This document shows, piece by piece, positions 46,301 to 58,884 of a stretch of 64,000 nt of DNA; positions within the stretch are counted from its first letter, which is position 1; each line of letters begins with the position of its first letter. Location: contig JALJCS010000002.1 in NCBI GenBank assembly GCA_023055355.1, forward strand, positions 89,553,001-89,617,000. Direction: 5' to 3'. Origin of the DNA: Agelaius tricolor. Its lineage: Eukaryota; Chordata; Aves; Passeriformes; Icteridae. The notes below the pieces were generated by a model. It did not search any database and was not told where the DNA came from. It was given only the letters and a program-made list of their open reading frames with translations. The translations under genes and the position numbers were made by a program.

Positions 46301-49065
46301 TATTCCCAGTGTTTTTGTTTGCTGTTATGACACCACTTAAAGCAAACGATCTCAAAATATATTAAAATATTAAGCTTCAAATATTTTTCCAAAGTGTTAT
46401 TACTTGAGAAGAGGGAATGAAGAGCTTGATCTTAATTGCACTAACTTTGCACTTTTTAAGGGTGCCAGACTCAAGAGCAAGATGACTTCAGACAAGGCTG
46501 GGATGTCCCTGTTAGCACACAGTGTCTGACACTGCTGATGGTGACCTGGGCTGTCTGTACCTTTGGGAGACATAAATAACTATGAACATACCCTGCTCTG
46601 GACATTGAACTCACACAGCCACAAACCCATGAACTCTCCACATTTGCTTCTGTGCTGCCCTGAACATGAGCCACTTAGACATGGCAAACCCTGCCTTATT
46701 CTTGCCTTTTTCCAGGTGCCTGGATCTGAGCTTGCAATGCAGGTGATGCTTGAGGCACAACTGGACATGAGGAGTACCTGGAATACACCTGGAACTCTCT
46801 GGATGACTGGCCATGAAAGTCTGTTTTCTACTATGGTGGCTGCTGAACTTCCTTTGTCTCCAGAAAGGGGCAACAAACTGTGCACTGGAAAGAGTCCTCA
46901 GCTTGTTCTAACTTCTGTACCAGGATGAGGTATTTTTGACCATGCTGCCATGGTCAGGAAATATTCTAGGGACTGTTGATAGCAACCAAATTATCATTGA
47001 GATCTATCCTTCTCCATCAGATTTGAACAATACTAAATATTGCACTCAGGCATGAGTGGTATGGGGGCTCAGAAGACAGAAAGTCCAAAAAAGCTAATGA
47101 ATGAATCTCTCCTTCTTAGGAAAGAAAGTGAATTAAATATTTCATAAACTGTATACTATTACACATTTTTTTTCCACTAACCAAATCTGCAGTTGCTCCA
47201 CTGAACTCATGAAAAACAAGCAGAGTAATATAAAATGTAAATTAAAGGGAGCCTATTAAAGAAATTGAGCTCCCTAAATGTTAATTGCAACAAAAAAGAA
47301 AATTAAAAGTTTAACAAGAGGGCAATAAAAGAAGGAATTTAAATATTTTAAGTGTGTTCAGATATAACACTTAATTGGTGCTGAGCAAGTTTAAGTTAAG
47401 CAGCTAACAAGATAAACACTTCTGATGACAGAAAATTAATGTTGTGTCACAGCAAAAGACTACTTTATTTGATATTTTATACTTTATTCATGTTATATGA
47501 CAATTTAATTAAACATTCAAGTAATCCAGTCAAATAATTTCCTAGTGAAATAAACCAGGAATGATCCATGTCCTTTTCTGTAAAGGATCAATGCAGTATG
47601 GCACCTGATTTATGATATATGACTGTGTGGTCTTAAATTATATGCAAAAATTAATGAAACAAAATAGATTTCTAAGGGTTGTTTTTTCACCATCACACCC
47701 ACATGGTAGGTCAATTGCTGGAAATAAGCTGTAACAGAGAAACGTCCGTGCTCCTTGTGATAGGATTACTTTGTAATTTACTAAAAGCATGTTTCTAAAT
47801 CTCTATGGAGGGGGGGAAGAAAGGCTTTCTGTCCGGATCTATTTCTAAAGAGTAATTTTGGAATGTTTTGAGTGATACTTTATTGTTTTGCAATCTGTTG
47901 CCTTTTACAGGAGCTAAAAAGAAAAAAACTGCCAAGACATGTCATGTGACTCTGAGCCCATTTATTGGAATCAGTATAAACATTCTTTCTACTGACTTCT
48001 ATTAAAATATTAATAATATATATATATTTAAAATGTTATTTATTTGTGTTTCCTGTTTTTTAATTTTCAATTAATTGTTGTTTCTCTTGTAAATTGTGCA
48101 CAATTCCAGGATGGGGCTCACTGATATGACACGATAGAACACATGTGCATGTATTTTTATGCATGTTTGTTCACCTGTGGTTTGCCAGCAAATCTGAAAG
48201 GCTTAAACTGCTGCTGAGATGGACCAGGCTTCACATGAAGAGCACCCCTGTGAGTTTATGGTGTGTTTTCCCTCAGGTAAAGCTGAACAAGGTGAGGAAA
48301 GGCAAGCAGGGAGATTGCCTGGCCCAAGCTCACAATAGGTCAGACAAAAGTGTGTCTCCTTTATGGGTGTCTTTTTGGATGAGTCCCTCAAGAAGGCCCT
48401 AAAAGTGTCTGCCTGAGGGAAGCAGATAATTTGCAAGACTGAAAGGTTTTTCAAATATTTGGAAGGCTGCTCTACAACTAGACATGTCTAATTTTATGTC
48501 CCCAATGTTTCGTCTTGATGGCCTATATCTGTATTTTGATTTTTTAATGTAGAACATGAGCAAATCTTTCAGTGACAGTAACATTTGAAATCTCCACTTT
48601 CTACCTCTAGCAAGACCATGTGTGGTCCTAAATTATTTTACAAAGTACTACAATTAATATTTTACTTTTTTATTTATTGAGAAAATAAATATTTTTCTTC
48701 CAACAAAATGTACCCACATTTAATAATGTTTAAAGAACATTAAAAATGTCTAAATATGAATATATTTCTCTGTCAAGTGGTAATAAAAAACCAACATTTG
48801 TTTCCATGATTCAGGAACAGAGACCTCTATTAAAGAGCACAGATAGTTCTCCAAGATTGACAGCAACAACTAAATGAATTTAGAGTGTAGAATACACATA
48901 TGTGTGCATTAATTTATCTGCCACACTTCACCTTGTGTCATTTTAACAACGTCCCACAACTTTTTTTTTTCTTATTTCACATTAAAAGTCCTCCAAAGAC
49001 TTCCTAAATTTTCTGTTGATGACAAGCTTCTTTTTCCTTAATCAAACATTAAAAATACATTTACC

Positions 49066-49185
49066 CAGTGGACCTTGGCTGGATACCAGAAGTCCACCCA
49101 ACTGCTCTCTCGCCCCCCTCATCAACAGGACAGAGGTAGAAAATAAGATGGAAAAGCTCATAGGTTGAGAAAAAGACAGGGAATA
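49066..49185 (+). mobile_element. Fragment of an avian ERV LTR
   Basis: Blocks around 'ccttggctggataccag', 'gaaaataagatggaaaagc' (49139) and 'cataggttgagaaaaagac' match the 5' part of an ERVL-type LTR. The same part appears at the right edge of the window (63800 onward). Only about 120 bp survive. The rest is absent or unrecognisable. Confidence 0.65.
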
Positions 49186-52100
49186 ATTTTAATATTTTGT
49201 AATCTTAAAGTAATCTGATAGAGATTAAGTGGTAGAGAATGTCATATTAAATTTTTTAAATTGCAGAATTTCCATATAATACAGTCTTTGAAGAATATCC
49301 TTCTAAAGGAAGCTGTATATCAAGGTATGAAATATTTTACTTTTTTAATCCTTTCTTTTGGATGAAGGCTGAAAGAAATTTCTAGTTATACCTGAAAAGT
49401 ATTTAAAAGGGTGAAGAGATGAATATATGATGACAAAGAATTGTTTCCTGAAATAAAGGTCCAGTAGTTTGCAGGAGAGAAGACCAGTAGCAGAGATATT
49501 CTAGCTCAGCAAGCATAATAGATCACAGAATTTAACTGCAAAATAAAATCCTGGAGAAAATGTATCTGATGGAGTCTCTTTCATCCCAAAAAGTGTTTTC
49601 AGAAAACCCTAGGCAGATACAGCAGGATTGGTGAATGTTTATAGCAAGGGTGCCACTGATGAGTCAATGAGGAGTGATGGAATAGTCAGAGCTGCTGGCT
49701 GAAATGTGCACTTTCAGACCTGGGAGTACATGTGAAGCTACATCCCATCAGGTGGATGAAAAACACCTGAGGCTGCAAGCAATGATGATAAGGGTGTAGT
49801 GAGTTATAAAAGACAATAATTTCCTCTGTTGGCACCAACAGAAGGCAGGAAAACATAAGAAAAAAAGAAATTGTGCATGTAAGTTAACCTTTCCTCTTTG
49901 CTATTATGTGAAATATGTTGATCATCTCAGATTATTGTTGCATGTCTTACTTTATGCAGGATGCCAAGAGAATTGACAGCTACACATTTAAATACTGAAG
50001 TAGCTCAGCAGTGACTCACCCAAAGACTGGTAAACATAAGCAGAGACTGCAAACCTTCAGAGGCAGCAGAGGTTTCTTTCTGAAGAGTAAACATTAAAAG
50101 CAGAACTGAGGAAGTAACTTGTAAGAAATAATTTCTGAAGAACATTTTCCTTCATTCTTCTGGCCAAAAGGCAATTGACAAGTTTTCTAGGTCTCTTGTT
50201 AGTTCAAGGATATTGTCCATGGTTCATCTATAGCTGGTGAATAGTTAGTTGTCAGAGCTCTCCAATTCTGCTGTCTTTGTTGCTGAAACTTCATGGTGTT
50301 GGATGATACTTTCAGCATTTCCTGCTTTAAATGGCAGTCCAGATCAGTGAGACATCACTTTTTTTTTTTAACTCATTTTCCACAGCTTTAATATCTGAAA
50401 TTCAAGTTCATATTGATTGCTTATTGTGTTAGGCAGGACTCTGGGAGGATTTTGGCCAGTTTTTTAGGACTATCTGAACTTTAATCCATTTTAATCAGTT
50501 TCTCTACTTTGGAGCACAGTCTCAAGCACACTTTGACATTTAGAGCTGGTTCCAAAGTGCTCCAGTAGGAGTGGTAAGGCAATTTGTTGCTGTGAAGAAA
50601 CTACAGCTTCCTCTATCACAAATGCACAGGTCAAGCAGCAGGCTCAGAGAGGACATTTGGAAATGGGGTCAGAGAAAGTGAAAATTCCTTTGCATGAAGT
50701 CAGCACATTTCTGCATCTACCTCCCAGCCCAGAGAAGAGCTGCTCTATCCCCCTACCCACCAAAGCATAGACTGATCAGTACAGCAGAAAGAGAAGGCAG
50801 AGGTTTTGAAAACCTTCAGCCAAAAACATCTATCACATTAAAAAGATTAAAGAAAAAAAGGAGGCACAGATTTTTACCTTGATTTCTGTGCAATGTGAAG
50901 AGGCACAGGTATGTTCAGGATCCAGTTTGGAACAAGAGACTTTTTCACTGTCTTAAATACAGAAGAAAATGATGTGTGGACTGGGACCAAATTTCTCACT
51001 TCTTTTACACCATTTTCTTAACCACCAAGCTCCATGTTTGCAAAATGGAAGGTTTTGATTTGATAGTACCCTCCCCATCTTCAGGCACATGGTCCAAAGA
51101 TTAAGCTGCATTTCTCTGAAAAGGGAAACACCATAAAGGCAATAAGACTTGAGTATGGAAAAGGGTGAATGTGATTTTTCCATCCATTGAAGATGAAGTT
51201 CATTCTTTCTTTACCTGAAAGTGAGGATGTACACATGTAACCCAGACTTGAAGTTCATGGATAGATAAAATTGAATTCTTTTTGGTGTGCATTGTCACTG
51301 CTTTATTCAAAACTTAATCATTTTGTTACACTTGTTGAAGGCAGGTATTCAATAACCTGATTATATTGGTTCACCTTCCTGCAAAGATGAGGCTGTGGGA
51401 TCCTGGCTCTCTGCAGGCCAGACCAAGCACCAGTGTGCCTTACTGCCTGTGGTTCTATCAATCAATGGGAAATTTGCCACAGACTTCAAAGCCAATGTAT
51501 TGGAGCTCTGGTTCTGCATGTTATAATCACTCCCTCTAACTCTGAAGTCTTAACATGTAAGTAGATGTAAAACGGAAGAAAAAAGATTAAAAATATCTGT
51601 ATTTTTTCCTTAGCTAGTTCTGAATTGTTACACTCAATGGGACTACTTTACTTAGATATGTTTTTGTCTGTTTTTCCAAAAAAACTTGAAAGACCATTAA
51701 ACTTCTCATTCTAATAATATTTTCTTGGTTCTTTTTATATTTCTTTTCTAGTTTTCAGAAATATAAATATCTGTGTGGATATATTAAAATCCTGTCCAAT
51801 CAGTGAAAAACTAATCAAATATTAGATTTTTTTTTTCACTGAGCACCAGAAGGACTCAGGAAGTATAAGATATAAAATAATGCAACAAATTAAATTCACT
51901 CTTTCTTGAAAATTGAGCCAGAGCAGCTTCCCCAAGGGTACTTAAAATTTTGCAGTTTCATGGTTTTGAACTGAATAAAGAGTTTCAGACCTTAAATAAC
52001 AAGCTACTTCTCTCTAAATTTGTGTAAAAAATAAAAGCCTTTGTGTCTTGCAAATGTAAAAATAATATATTAATTTGATTGCAGTGATAAGGGGATAAAA

Positions 52101-52566
52101 CCAGGGAAAATAAATGCTCCCCTGTTTTCCTTTCCTTCGTTCTGCAATGAATCAATGACTTGGCCTTGTGGTCTGATAACCCAGATAACTGAAATTGTTT
52201 AATCAATGTAACAGCACAGATTGTGTTGAAAAGTATCCACACATCACAGGTCCACACAATGACATCTGACATCTTAAATCTCCAATAGCCCAGCAGCCCA
52301 CAGAGGCAGAAAAGGGCTCTGCTGTGCATTGTTTATACACTTGCACTGGTAACCCATCTGCTGCTGGCACTGGAAGCCCACTGACTGTGAGCTTGTGTGT
52401 AAAAAGATTAGGAACATTTTTAAATACTTAAGTTTTCTAATTCCCTACTGGACTGTGTTGCTTGGAGGGCATGGTGGTGTCCTGCAGGATTCTCAGGCCA
52501 AGGGCAAAGTCTGCGTGCATATTATCTTAAATGGGCTGTGCTCAGTGAGCAGAAGAGTCTTCCTTA
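49186..52566. other. Non-coding sequence, nothing recognised
   Basis: Unique AT-rich DNA. No repeat family, exon or RNA gene is recognised. Confidence 0.5.
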
Positions 52567-52822
52567 AAATCACAAAATCATTAATATTGGAAAAGACTTC
52601 TAAGATCACCCACTCCAACCTTTAACCTCTCCCTGCCAAGTTCACCATGAAACCATTTCCCACCATGTCCCACCCACCACATCTACAATCTTTTAAATCC
52701 CTCCTACACTTCCCTGGGCAGCCTGGTACAATGCTTGACCGCCCTTCCAGTGAGGAAAATTTCCCCAATACCTAATCTAAGCCTCCCCTCCTCCAACTTG
52801 AGGCCATTCCCTCTTGTCCTGA
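52567..52822 (-). mobile_element. CR1 LINE 3' fragment, minus strand
   Basis: Terminus 'tcacaaaatcattaatatt', then 'ttggaaaagacttctaag', 'cttccctgggcagcctgg' (52709), 'cttccagtgaggaaaattt' and 'gaggccattccctcttgtc' (52800). It ends inside the CR1 3' region. Confidence 0.93.
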
Positions 52823-55784
52823 AGATGCTTCTTGCTCAAGAATGGGCAGGGTGTGCTCATGATAGCCAAGAACAACCACATGTTCTGGTCTGGTTTGCTA
52901 TTTTTCCCTAGTCTCAGCTCCCTCTGGAAAATTATGTTGGACTTAATTTGTCCAACAAAATCATGTCACTTGTGGACACTTCTGCAGTAGGAGCTACTGT
53001 CCTTCCAGAACTTCAGGACTTATTGTCCCACCCATCATCATTCCTCCAAAACAGTCTTGAGGTGTAGTATGAGCAATTTAGAGATGTGATGGCAGCTCTG
53101 CATCTCTGAAAGTACCTCCTTTCCAGGAAAATGCCTGAATTACCTCTGCTGAAAGCCACTGAAGGAGGAAATCTCAGGAATCTCCTTGCATCTTTCTGGT
53201 ATTCTTATTTAAATGGACAGGTCCTGTTTGGCTGCTGTGGTTTCCGTGGTCATTTTTCCCATTCTGATTTCAGTGGGAGTTTTACTTTAGAAAGGCTTGA
53301 ATAAAATATTGTAGGCAAATGGGAAGGGAAAATAAAAAGGAAAAAAAGGGGAGACATGAAGCAAAAAGGGAGAGGGAGATGGGAAAAAAGAAAAATCTGG
53401 ACTAATATAGGGCAAAATAAAAATTAAGAGAGGGGAAAAGGAAAAAAAATAAGGTTTCTACATTCTGATAGTGATAGTAATTTTAAGAACTGGCTTAGGC
53501 AAAAGTACCTTTCCAGTTATTTCACTGAGACAGATTCTAAGGATGCTCCAGAGGATCAAGGAATGCAAACTTAGTCTCACTGATGCTCATCACAGATTAA
53601 AGTAGTCAAGATATCAGTCACAGTGCACATTGGTTTTCATGGTTGCCTGGCAAGATTTGGGAAGGGGAACATAATTCAAATAATACTTTAATCCTGTATA
53701 GTTACCTTTCTGAGTTCAACCCTGCTGGGTGCTTTTTGTTCTGTGCATTCTGATCCTTTTCCTTGAAACACTCATTCTTGTGTTCAACTTTAAATGTACG
53801 AGAAGTCCCAGAAGTTTAGGCTAAATGTTTGTTCAAATGTTGCAATAAAGCTGTGGTGTTCTGCACTTCACAAGATAAAGGCTCTTCAGAGGATCTTGAA
53901 ATCCTTCTGAAGGATTATTTAATTGATCTTCATGATATTTCTGCAACAAATGCAATATTGCTCTGTTTCTTAGGACACTAAAATGAACTATGAAAGGTAA
54001 AAGTCATGATCCATCTGGGAAAATCTAAGGAAAGGAATTAAAATGTCTTAATTACCAATGTCATGGTATATGTACTAGAAAACCTTAGCCATGAAAATGC
54101 CATTATACTATACTTCTGTAATTGTGAAGTTTAGTATATTTTATTTTCTCATACAGACCACAGCTTCCCAGAATCTCAACACCATTTAGATTGAGAAAAG
54201 GTAAGACACTTCACATACAGTAAGTTCAATATTAGCATGGGGCAGCAAATCACAGATGAAAAAAGCAGGTGTAAAGCACCAATGAATATGTATAAAAAGC
54301 TATATGTAGTTTTTCCTGCCTTATTTTTGTCTAGACTAGTTCCAATTCTTTGTGTGGGTTGTTAAAATTTCAATTACACATTCTGGATTTTACATAGAAG
54401 CTATGTTTCCTTTCGAACAAAACAAGGTTTTGAATTAAATATTTTTATGCTTTTGCATAGCAGAAAATATAGTGGGTCTATTAATGATGGGGTTTTTTTT
54501 CAGTTTTTGTCTTTCAATGGGCAAAAAGTGCTGCAATCAAAACAATCATTAATGGGTAATTTTCTGTGTTTTGAAAATATAGGAAAATAACATGAGTTTA
54601 AATATAGTATCTAACTTTGCTTATATTTGCATATATTTACTTTGAAAATGTAAATCTGTACTCTGACTCCACTAAGGATTTATTTTTTAAAAAGTCCACT
54701 GAAATTAAAGAGACTGCTTGGCAGACCAAACTCAAATGTTCTTTGCCTACTTCTGTTCCAAGATAGTCTTTATCACTGATTTTGTTGCTGTTGCTGTTTT
54801 GTTTTTAGGGTTTTTTTTGGGTATAGTAAGTGATCTGAAATAATTTGGTTATTTTCTAATTCCTGTTTACATTCCTATTTTTTTCTAGGTGTGATGTAGA
54901 AAAAGGCTTGAAGGAACACAAGACTGAATGATAAGTGGCTGCTCTAGATGGGCTGAGCAAGAGAAAAGTGAATTCATTTGACTAAGAAAGACTTCACCAG
55001 AGTAAACCAAGTTGCTTTAAAATGGGCATTTAAGGTCTTTAGCAATGCTCTGGGACACTAAAGACATCTGCACTCAGATGGCAAATGTGTCACAGATCTT
55101 AGGAAAGCCAAGCTTTTCTCCAGTCCCACAGTGCTCAAAATGACAGCAAACACTCATACGGAGACAATCTTACCTTGCTGAGCATTAAAAATAAATGCTT
55201 TGAGCTGGGTGTCTGTGAGTTTTTATGTGTTGTTATAGGAAAACAGATTGTAAAATACTATCTGTTGAGAAGAAACAACAGAATTTGTCCTAAAGTAGAG
55301 ACTTACAGTAGGCCAAATACCTTGCTGGTGAAAACCAGCATCCATCCTTCTTTCACAAGGTACAGCAGTGACCTAGTACAGCTCATAAAATCCTGCTGGT
55401 GTCATGCATTTCATGAGATGAATACTGAGATACCAAATTATGTAAAATTCTTTAATGTTTTTTTTTTTTTTGTTTCATGTTTGTTTGGTGGTAATATCTA
55501 ATGACAAGAACTTCACTGAATTATGTGAAATAATACTTTGCTTTGCTAGCAGATTTGCAGGCTTGAAGTTTGCACATAATTTAGGGTCCCATTTGCTGCA
55601 CATTGTTCTTAAAGCTGAATAGATCTATTGATTTGTTCAAGAGCAGTACTGCAGATCATCAGCCTCACAGTATTGTATCCGAATTTACTTCATCCTGAAA
55701 TGCACAGCCTTTGCCATCTATGTCAAAGCGAGTGGGGCAGAAATGTTTCCATAAATGATACCTTGCAAATAAGTGGTACTTCTG
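52823..55784. other. Non-coding sequence
   Basis: Unique AT-rich DNA with a purine-rich patch at 53320-53455. No gene or repeat family is recognised. Confidence 0.5.
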
Positions 55785-55896
55785 AAAAATATATGCAGCT
55801 AGGTTTTTTTATATCACTTTTTTTAAGAACAACATGTATGTTCACATGTTGTTCTTTAAACAAAGTGATATAAAAACCCTAGATGCATATATTTTT
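55785..55896. repeat. 112 bp near-perfect hairpin (inverted repeat)
   Basis: The left arm 55785-55836 and the right arm 55845-55896 are 52 nt each and complementary over about 47 positions. Two compensating 1 nt offsets and a few mismatches break the match. The loop is the 8 nt tatgttca. The arm tips read aaaaatatatgca and the loop-proximal ends gaacaacatg / catgttgttc. A transcript would fold into a long stem of a size compatible with a small-RNA precursor, but no promoter or conservation evidence is available. The 16-mer aacatgtatgttcaca that covers the loop recurs directly at 55904-55919, pointing to a template-switch origin. Confidence 0.93.
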
Positions 55897-55903
55897 ATAT
55901 TAT

Positions 55904-55919
55904 AACATGTATGTTCACA
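55904..55919. repeat. Direct copy of the hairpin loop sequence
   Basis: The 16-mer aacatgtatgttcaca is identical to 55831-55846 and lies immediately after the right arm of the hairpin. Confidence 0.95.
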
Positions 55920-56289
55920 GTGCCTTTTCCCAGAACACATGTATTAAGTTGAGAATATTTGGTATAAAACTACTGCTGACTTACAAGACATCACATAGAA
56001 ATTCTAAAATGAATCTAAAGTTAAAGTTAGGACTTTGGCTCTAGACTAAAATGCGTGAATTCTGGTGTCTTCATATGCCATCCATACCAAATTTCCCCCT
56101 TCTTTTAATGGAATTTTGAATTCTGTGAGACTAGAGAGAAAATTATGTTTAATTTTTACTGACAAGTCAGCTGAATGTTCCTCTGAACTCCTGTATTTCT
56201 ACTCAAGGAATTCAGTTCAGCTTTCTATGAACAGACACCTATTGCTACTTATGATGCTTTAGTATTCACAACCTATATCCATGGCTGTG
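55920..56289. other. Non-coding sequence, nothing recognised
   Basis: Unique AT-rich sequence between the hairpin and the LTR. Confidence 0.5.
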
Positions 56290-56295
56290 GCAGAT

Positions 56296-56691
56296 TGTGA
56301 CCGTGGTCACAGGGGCTCTTGGATGAGGGAAGAGACGAGAATGTTGACTCCATGTTCAGAAGGCTTGATTTATTATTTTATGATATATATATATATTACA
56401 TTATGACTATACTAAAAAGAAAAAGAAGGACAGGTTTTCCCAGATGCTAACTAAGCTAAGAATAGAAAAGAAAAGAATGATAACAAAGGCAGCTCTCTCG
56501 GACTGTCTGAGACAGCTCAGTCCTTGATTGGCCATTAATTATACACATCCAAGATGGGCCAATCACAGGTGGACCTGTTGCATTCCACAGCAGCAGATAA
56601 CCATTGTTTACATTCTGTCTCTGAGGCCTCTCAGCTTCTCAGAAGGAAAAATCCTAACAAAAGGATTTTTAGTGAAAAGATGTCTGCGACA
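56296..56691 (+). mobile_element. Solo LTR, ERVK-like, with target-site duplication
   Basis: A 396 bp LTR beginning TGTGACCGTGGTCAC and ending TCTGCGACA, with TG...CA ends. The flanks are gcagat (56290-56295) and gcaggt (56692-56697), a 6 bp target-site duplication with one mismatch. Six base pairs is the length typical of the ERVK/beta-like class. Internal landmarks are 'gttgactccatgttcag' (56343), the AT-rich stretch around 56370-56400, GATTGGCCATTAATTA at 56526-56541 (it contains an inverted CCAAT box) and 'cagcagataaccattgtt' (56590). It matches an LTR family that I know as abundant in songbirds. There is no internal viral sequence. The same family lies in minus orientation at 5266-5628. 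Confidence 0.92.
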
Positions 56692-56697
56692 GCAGGT

Positions 56698-57642
56698 ATA
56701 GCACAGGAGGCCTATTAAATGCACCCTTTTCTGGTATGGGTGGTCCATATGCAAAATACAGGAATCATGTGAAAAATTGATATATTAGGTAAGAGTAGTA
56801 AAAGGAAGAATGTGAAAGCTTTGGGCTGTGAGAAAAAATATTTGTTTGTAAGTTCTTGGTAAGAAGAACTTTATTTTGAGGTGTGTGTGAAATACACGTG
56901 AAATTGTGAAACTCTTCCACCAGTGTATATCTGTGGGAAGTCATTTTGGATGACAATCTAGGGACAGTTTCAGGTCTGCTTTCTCTTCTACCCAAACATC
57001 CTCCTCACCAAATTTTTCTGACGCTAATATACGTTTGCTTTGCTGAGCAGAAATTTTTCACCCCAGGAAACCTTTTCTGATATGAATGTTATTGATAATT
57101 TGATGTTATAAAGTCTGTCTGCTGCAATAAACACATGACTTCAAAACAGCAAAAAAAAAAGCTGTTTCATTAAATAATTCTCAAGCCTCCTAGTTTGGAG
57201 TTGCCTTTGAAATTGCATTATCTATACTCTCTGAGAAAATATTACATTTGTGGTGTGAGGTGTACTTATCTTCACAGCCGCTTAAGACCTGTGAAAAAAA
57301 AGAAAAGGTCATATTAAAAATCCTTGTGACAGGAACTGCAGATCCAAGTACTTTTGCAGTGTGGTTTTCAGGCTTTTGTACCTGGAGAAAGAATAAAGAA
57401 AAAAATATAGAAGAAAAGAAAGAAGCAACTGAAAAATTCTTAAAAGAACCTCATTAATTAAAAGGCCTGTCACATAGTGATTGTGAGCTTGGACTTTACT
57501 AGCTAATGCATGTACATCTTTTATTTTCCTTAATCCATATTCTTTGTGAGTTCAGGAAACCTTAATGGCAGTTTCTGCCTTCACTGTCATAATTGGGAAA
57601 GATGATTTTCATCTGCTTGGGCTTTGCATTAAGGAAATTTAA
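56698..57642. other. Non-coding sequence, nothing recognised
   Basis: Unique AT-rich sequence. The 69-codon frame at 57248-57457 is lysine/glutamate-rich A-tract translation. Confidence 0.5.
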
Positions 57643-57890
57643 GCTGTATCAGGAGAGGTTTTAGCTTGATGTGAGGAAAGGTACTTCTCCCAGAGGGTGG
57701 CTGGGCACTGGAAGAGGCTCCCCAGGAAAGTGGTCCCTGTACCAAACTTGGCAGAGTTCAAGAAGTCTTTGGACAATGCCCTGAAGCGTGTGGTGGAATC
57801 CTTGAGGCTGCCCTGTGTGGGTCCAGGAGCTGGGCTTTGATGACCCTTGTGGGTCCCTTGCAACTCAGGGTATTCTATGATTCTGTGAAA
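57643..57890 (+). mobile_element. CR1 LINE 3' fragment
   Basis: CR1 3' end in plus orientation: 'gtatcaggagaggtttt', 'cccagagggtggctgggca' (57690), 'ctccccaggaaagtggt', then 'gacccttgtgggtccc' and the terminus 'tattctatgattctgtg'. The terminal repeat is well preserved. Confidence 0.94.
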
Positions 57891-58689
57891 TTACTGAGTT
57901 ACCTTTTGAGGCAGTATGGTGTTTCATTTCTACATCCCCTTGGAAGGACATTACCTCTTTATTGCTGATACTTCATGATTCAGTCCTGAAAACCATAACT
58001 TTTCTTGATCTGCAATGTGCCCTCCAGTTTGGAGTGTGAAGCATTTTGCTGGTAGTCTTTTTTTCTCAGGTAAGGATTATATCTACACTTACTCAGGGCT
58101 CAATACAGTAGAAATTCAGTACTAATTGCTGGTACATATACCTGCTTGCATTGCTGTGCTCTCTTAATGAAACAGGATGTCTTTGAAGTGTTGTATATGC
58201 AGGAAGAAGGAAGAAAGACACAGAGCAAATATTTCTTCAGTTATTGTCAACTTGGTAAAAGACCACAAAATCTCAGACTTACAAACCTAGTTACAGCTTG
58301 TCCTACAGCAGGATAAAACCAGAAGATCCAGTTAAAAAAGGTGAGTTCCACTGTGTGGTTCCCAGAAAAACATTAAGTGGAAGAGAGCACAGAAATGAGG
58401 GAATTGAATATTTATTTTTAACAAATGGGGAGTAAAACATTATGGAGTTAGTGTTCAGCCATAAAAGATCATGGAATGGGTCAAAAGAGGGAGTAAATAA
58501 GTAGGCAGAAGAGAGAGACAGAGTTAAGTTTTCATCTTCATCTGGAGATGAGCTGAACTGCAGGGAATTCAAGTTGAGCAGAAAACAAATACCAAACCCA
58601 AAGATCTGCAAGTGAGAAAGATCAGAGTCGTCAGAAGCACCTGGCTGGGGTCACAGGGAGGAGACATGGACAACCTGGAATGCTCAGCA
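57891..58689. other. Non-coding sequence, nothing recognised
   Basis: Unique sequence between two plus-strand CR1 fragments. The frame at 58303-58611 (minus) has no recognised domain. Confidence 0.5.
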
Positions 58690-58884
58690 TGGAACTGAAA
58701 GCTTTGGAATGGACTTTGGCAGTGGAAGGGGCTGCCCAGGGAGCTGGAGGAGTTGCCATCCCTGAAGGAGTTTAGGAAACAACTGGACATGGGACTCAAT
58801 GCTGTGCTTCAGCTGACAAGGTGGGCATTGGACTTGATGATCTCTTGCAGCCTTAATAATTCCATATCTCTGTGATTCTGTGAA
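58690..58884 (+). mobile_element. CR1 LINE 3' fragment
   Basis: Blocks 'aggggctgcccagggagct' (58727), 'gttgccatccctgaagg', 'gacaaggtgggcattgg', 'gacttgatgatctcttgc' (58831) and the terminus 'tctgtgattctgtga'. The subfamily differs from the copy 0.8 kb upstream, so this is a separate insertion. An A-run follows directly. Confidence 0.9.

Larger units (their letters stand above)
38833..49065. other. Long unique AT-rich stretch, no gene recognised
   Basis: About 10 kb without a recognisable LINE, LTR or exon. It holds a perfect 16 bp tandem duplication (40104-40135), an A-rich patch at 40168-40245 and a short duplication near 43300-43337. The GC-richer parts at 45470-45780 and 46440-46930 carry frames of 95 to 121 codons on both strands without any domain or family that I recognise. 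Confidence 0.45.

Noticed and set aside
46440..46930. GC-richer block with 121- and 101-codon frames on opposite strands
   Set aside because: No domain is seen and neither frame resembles a known protein. It may be an unrecognised repeat but I cannot support that.
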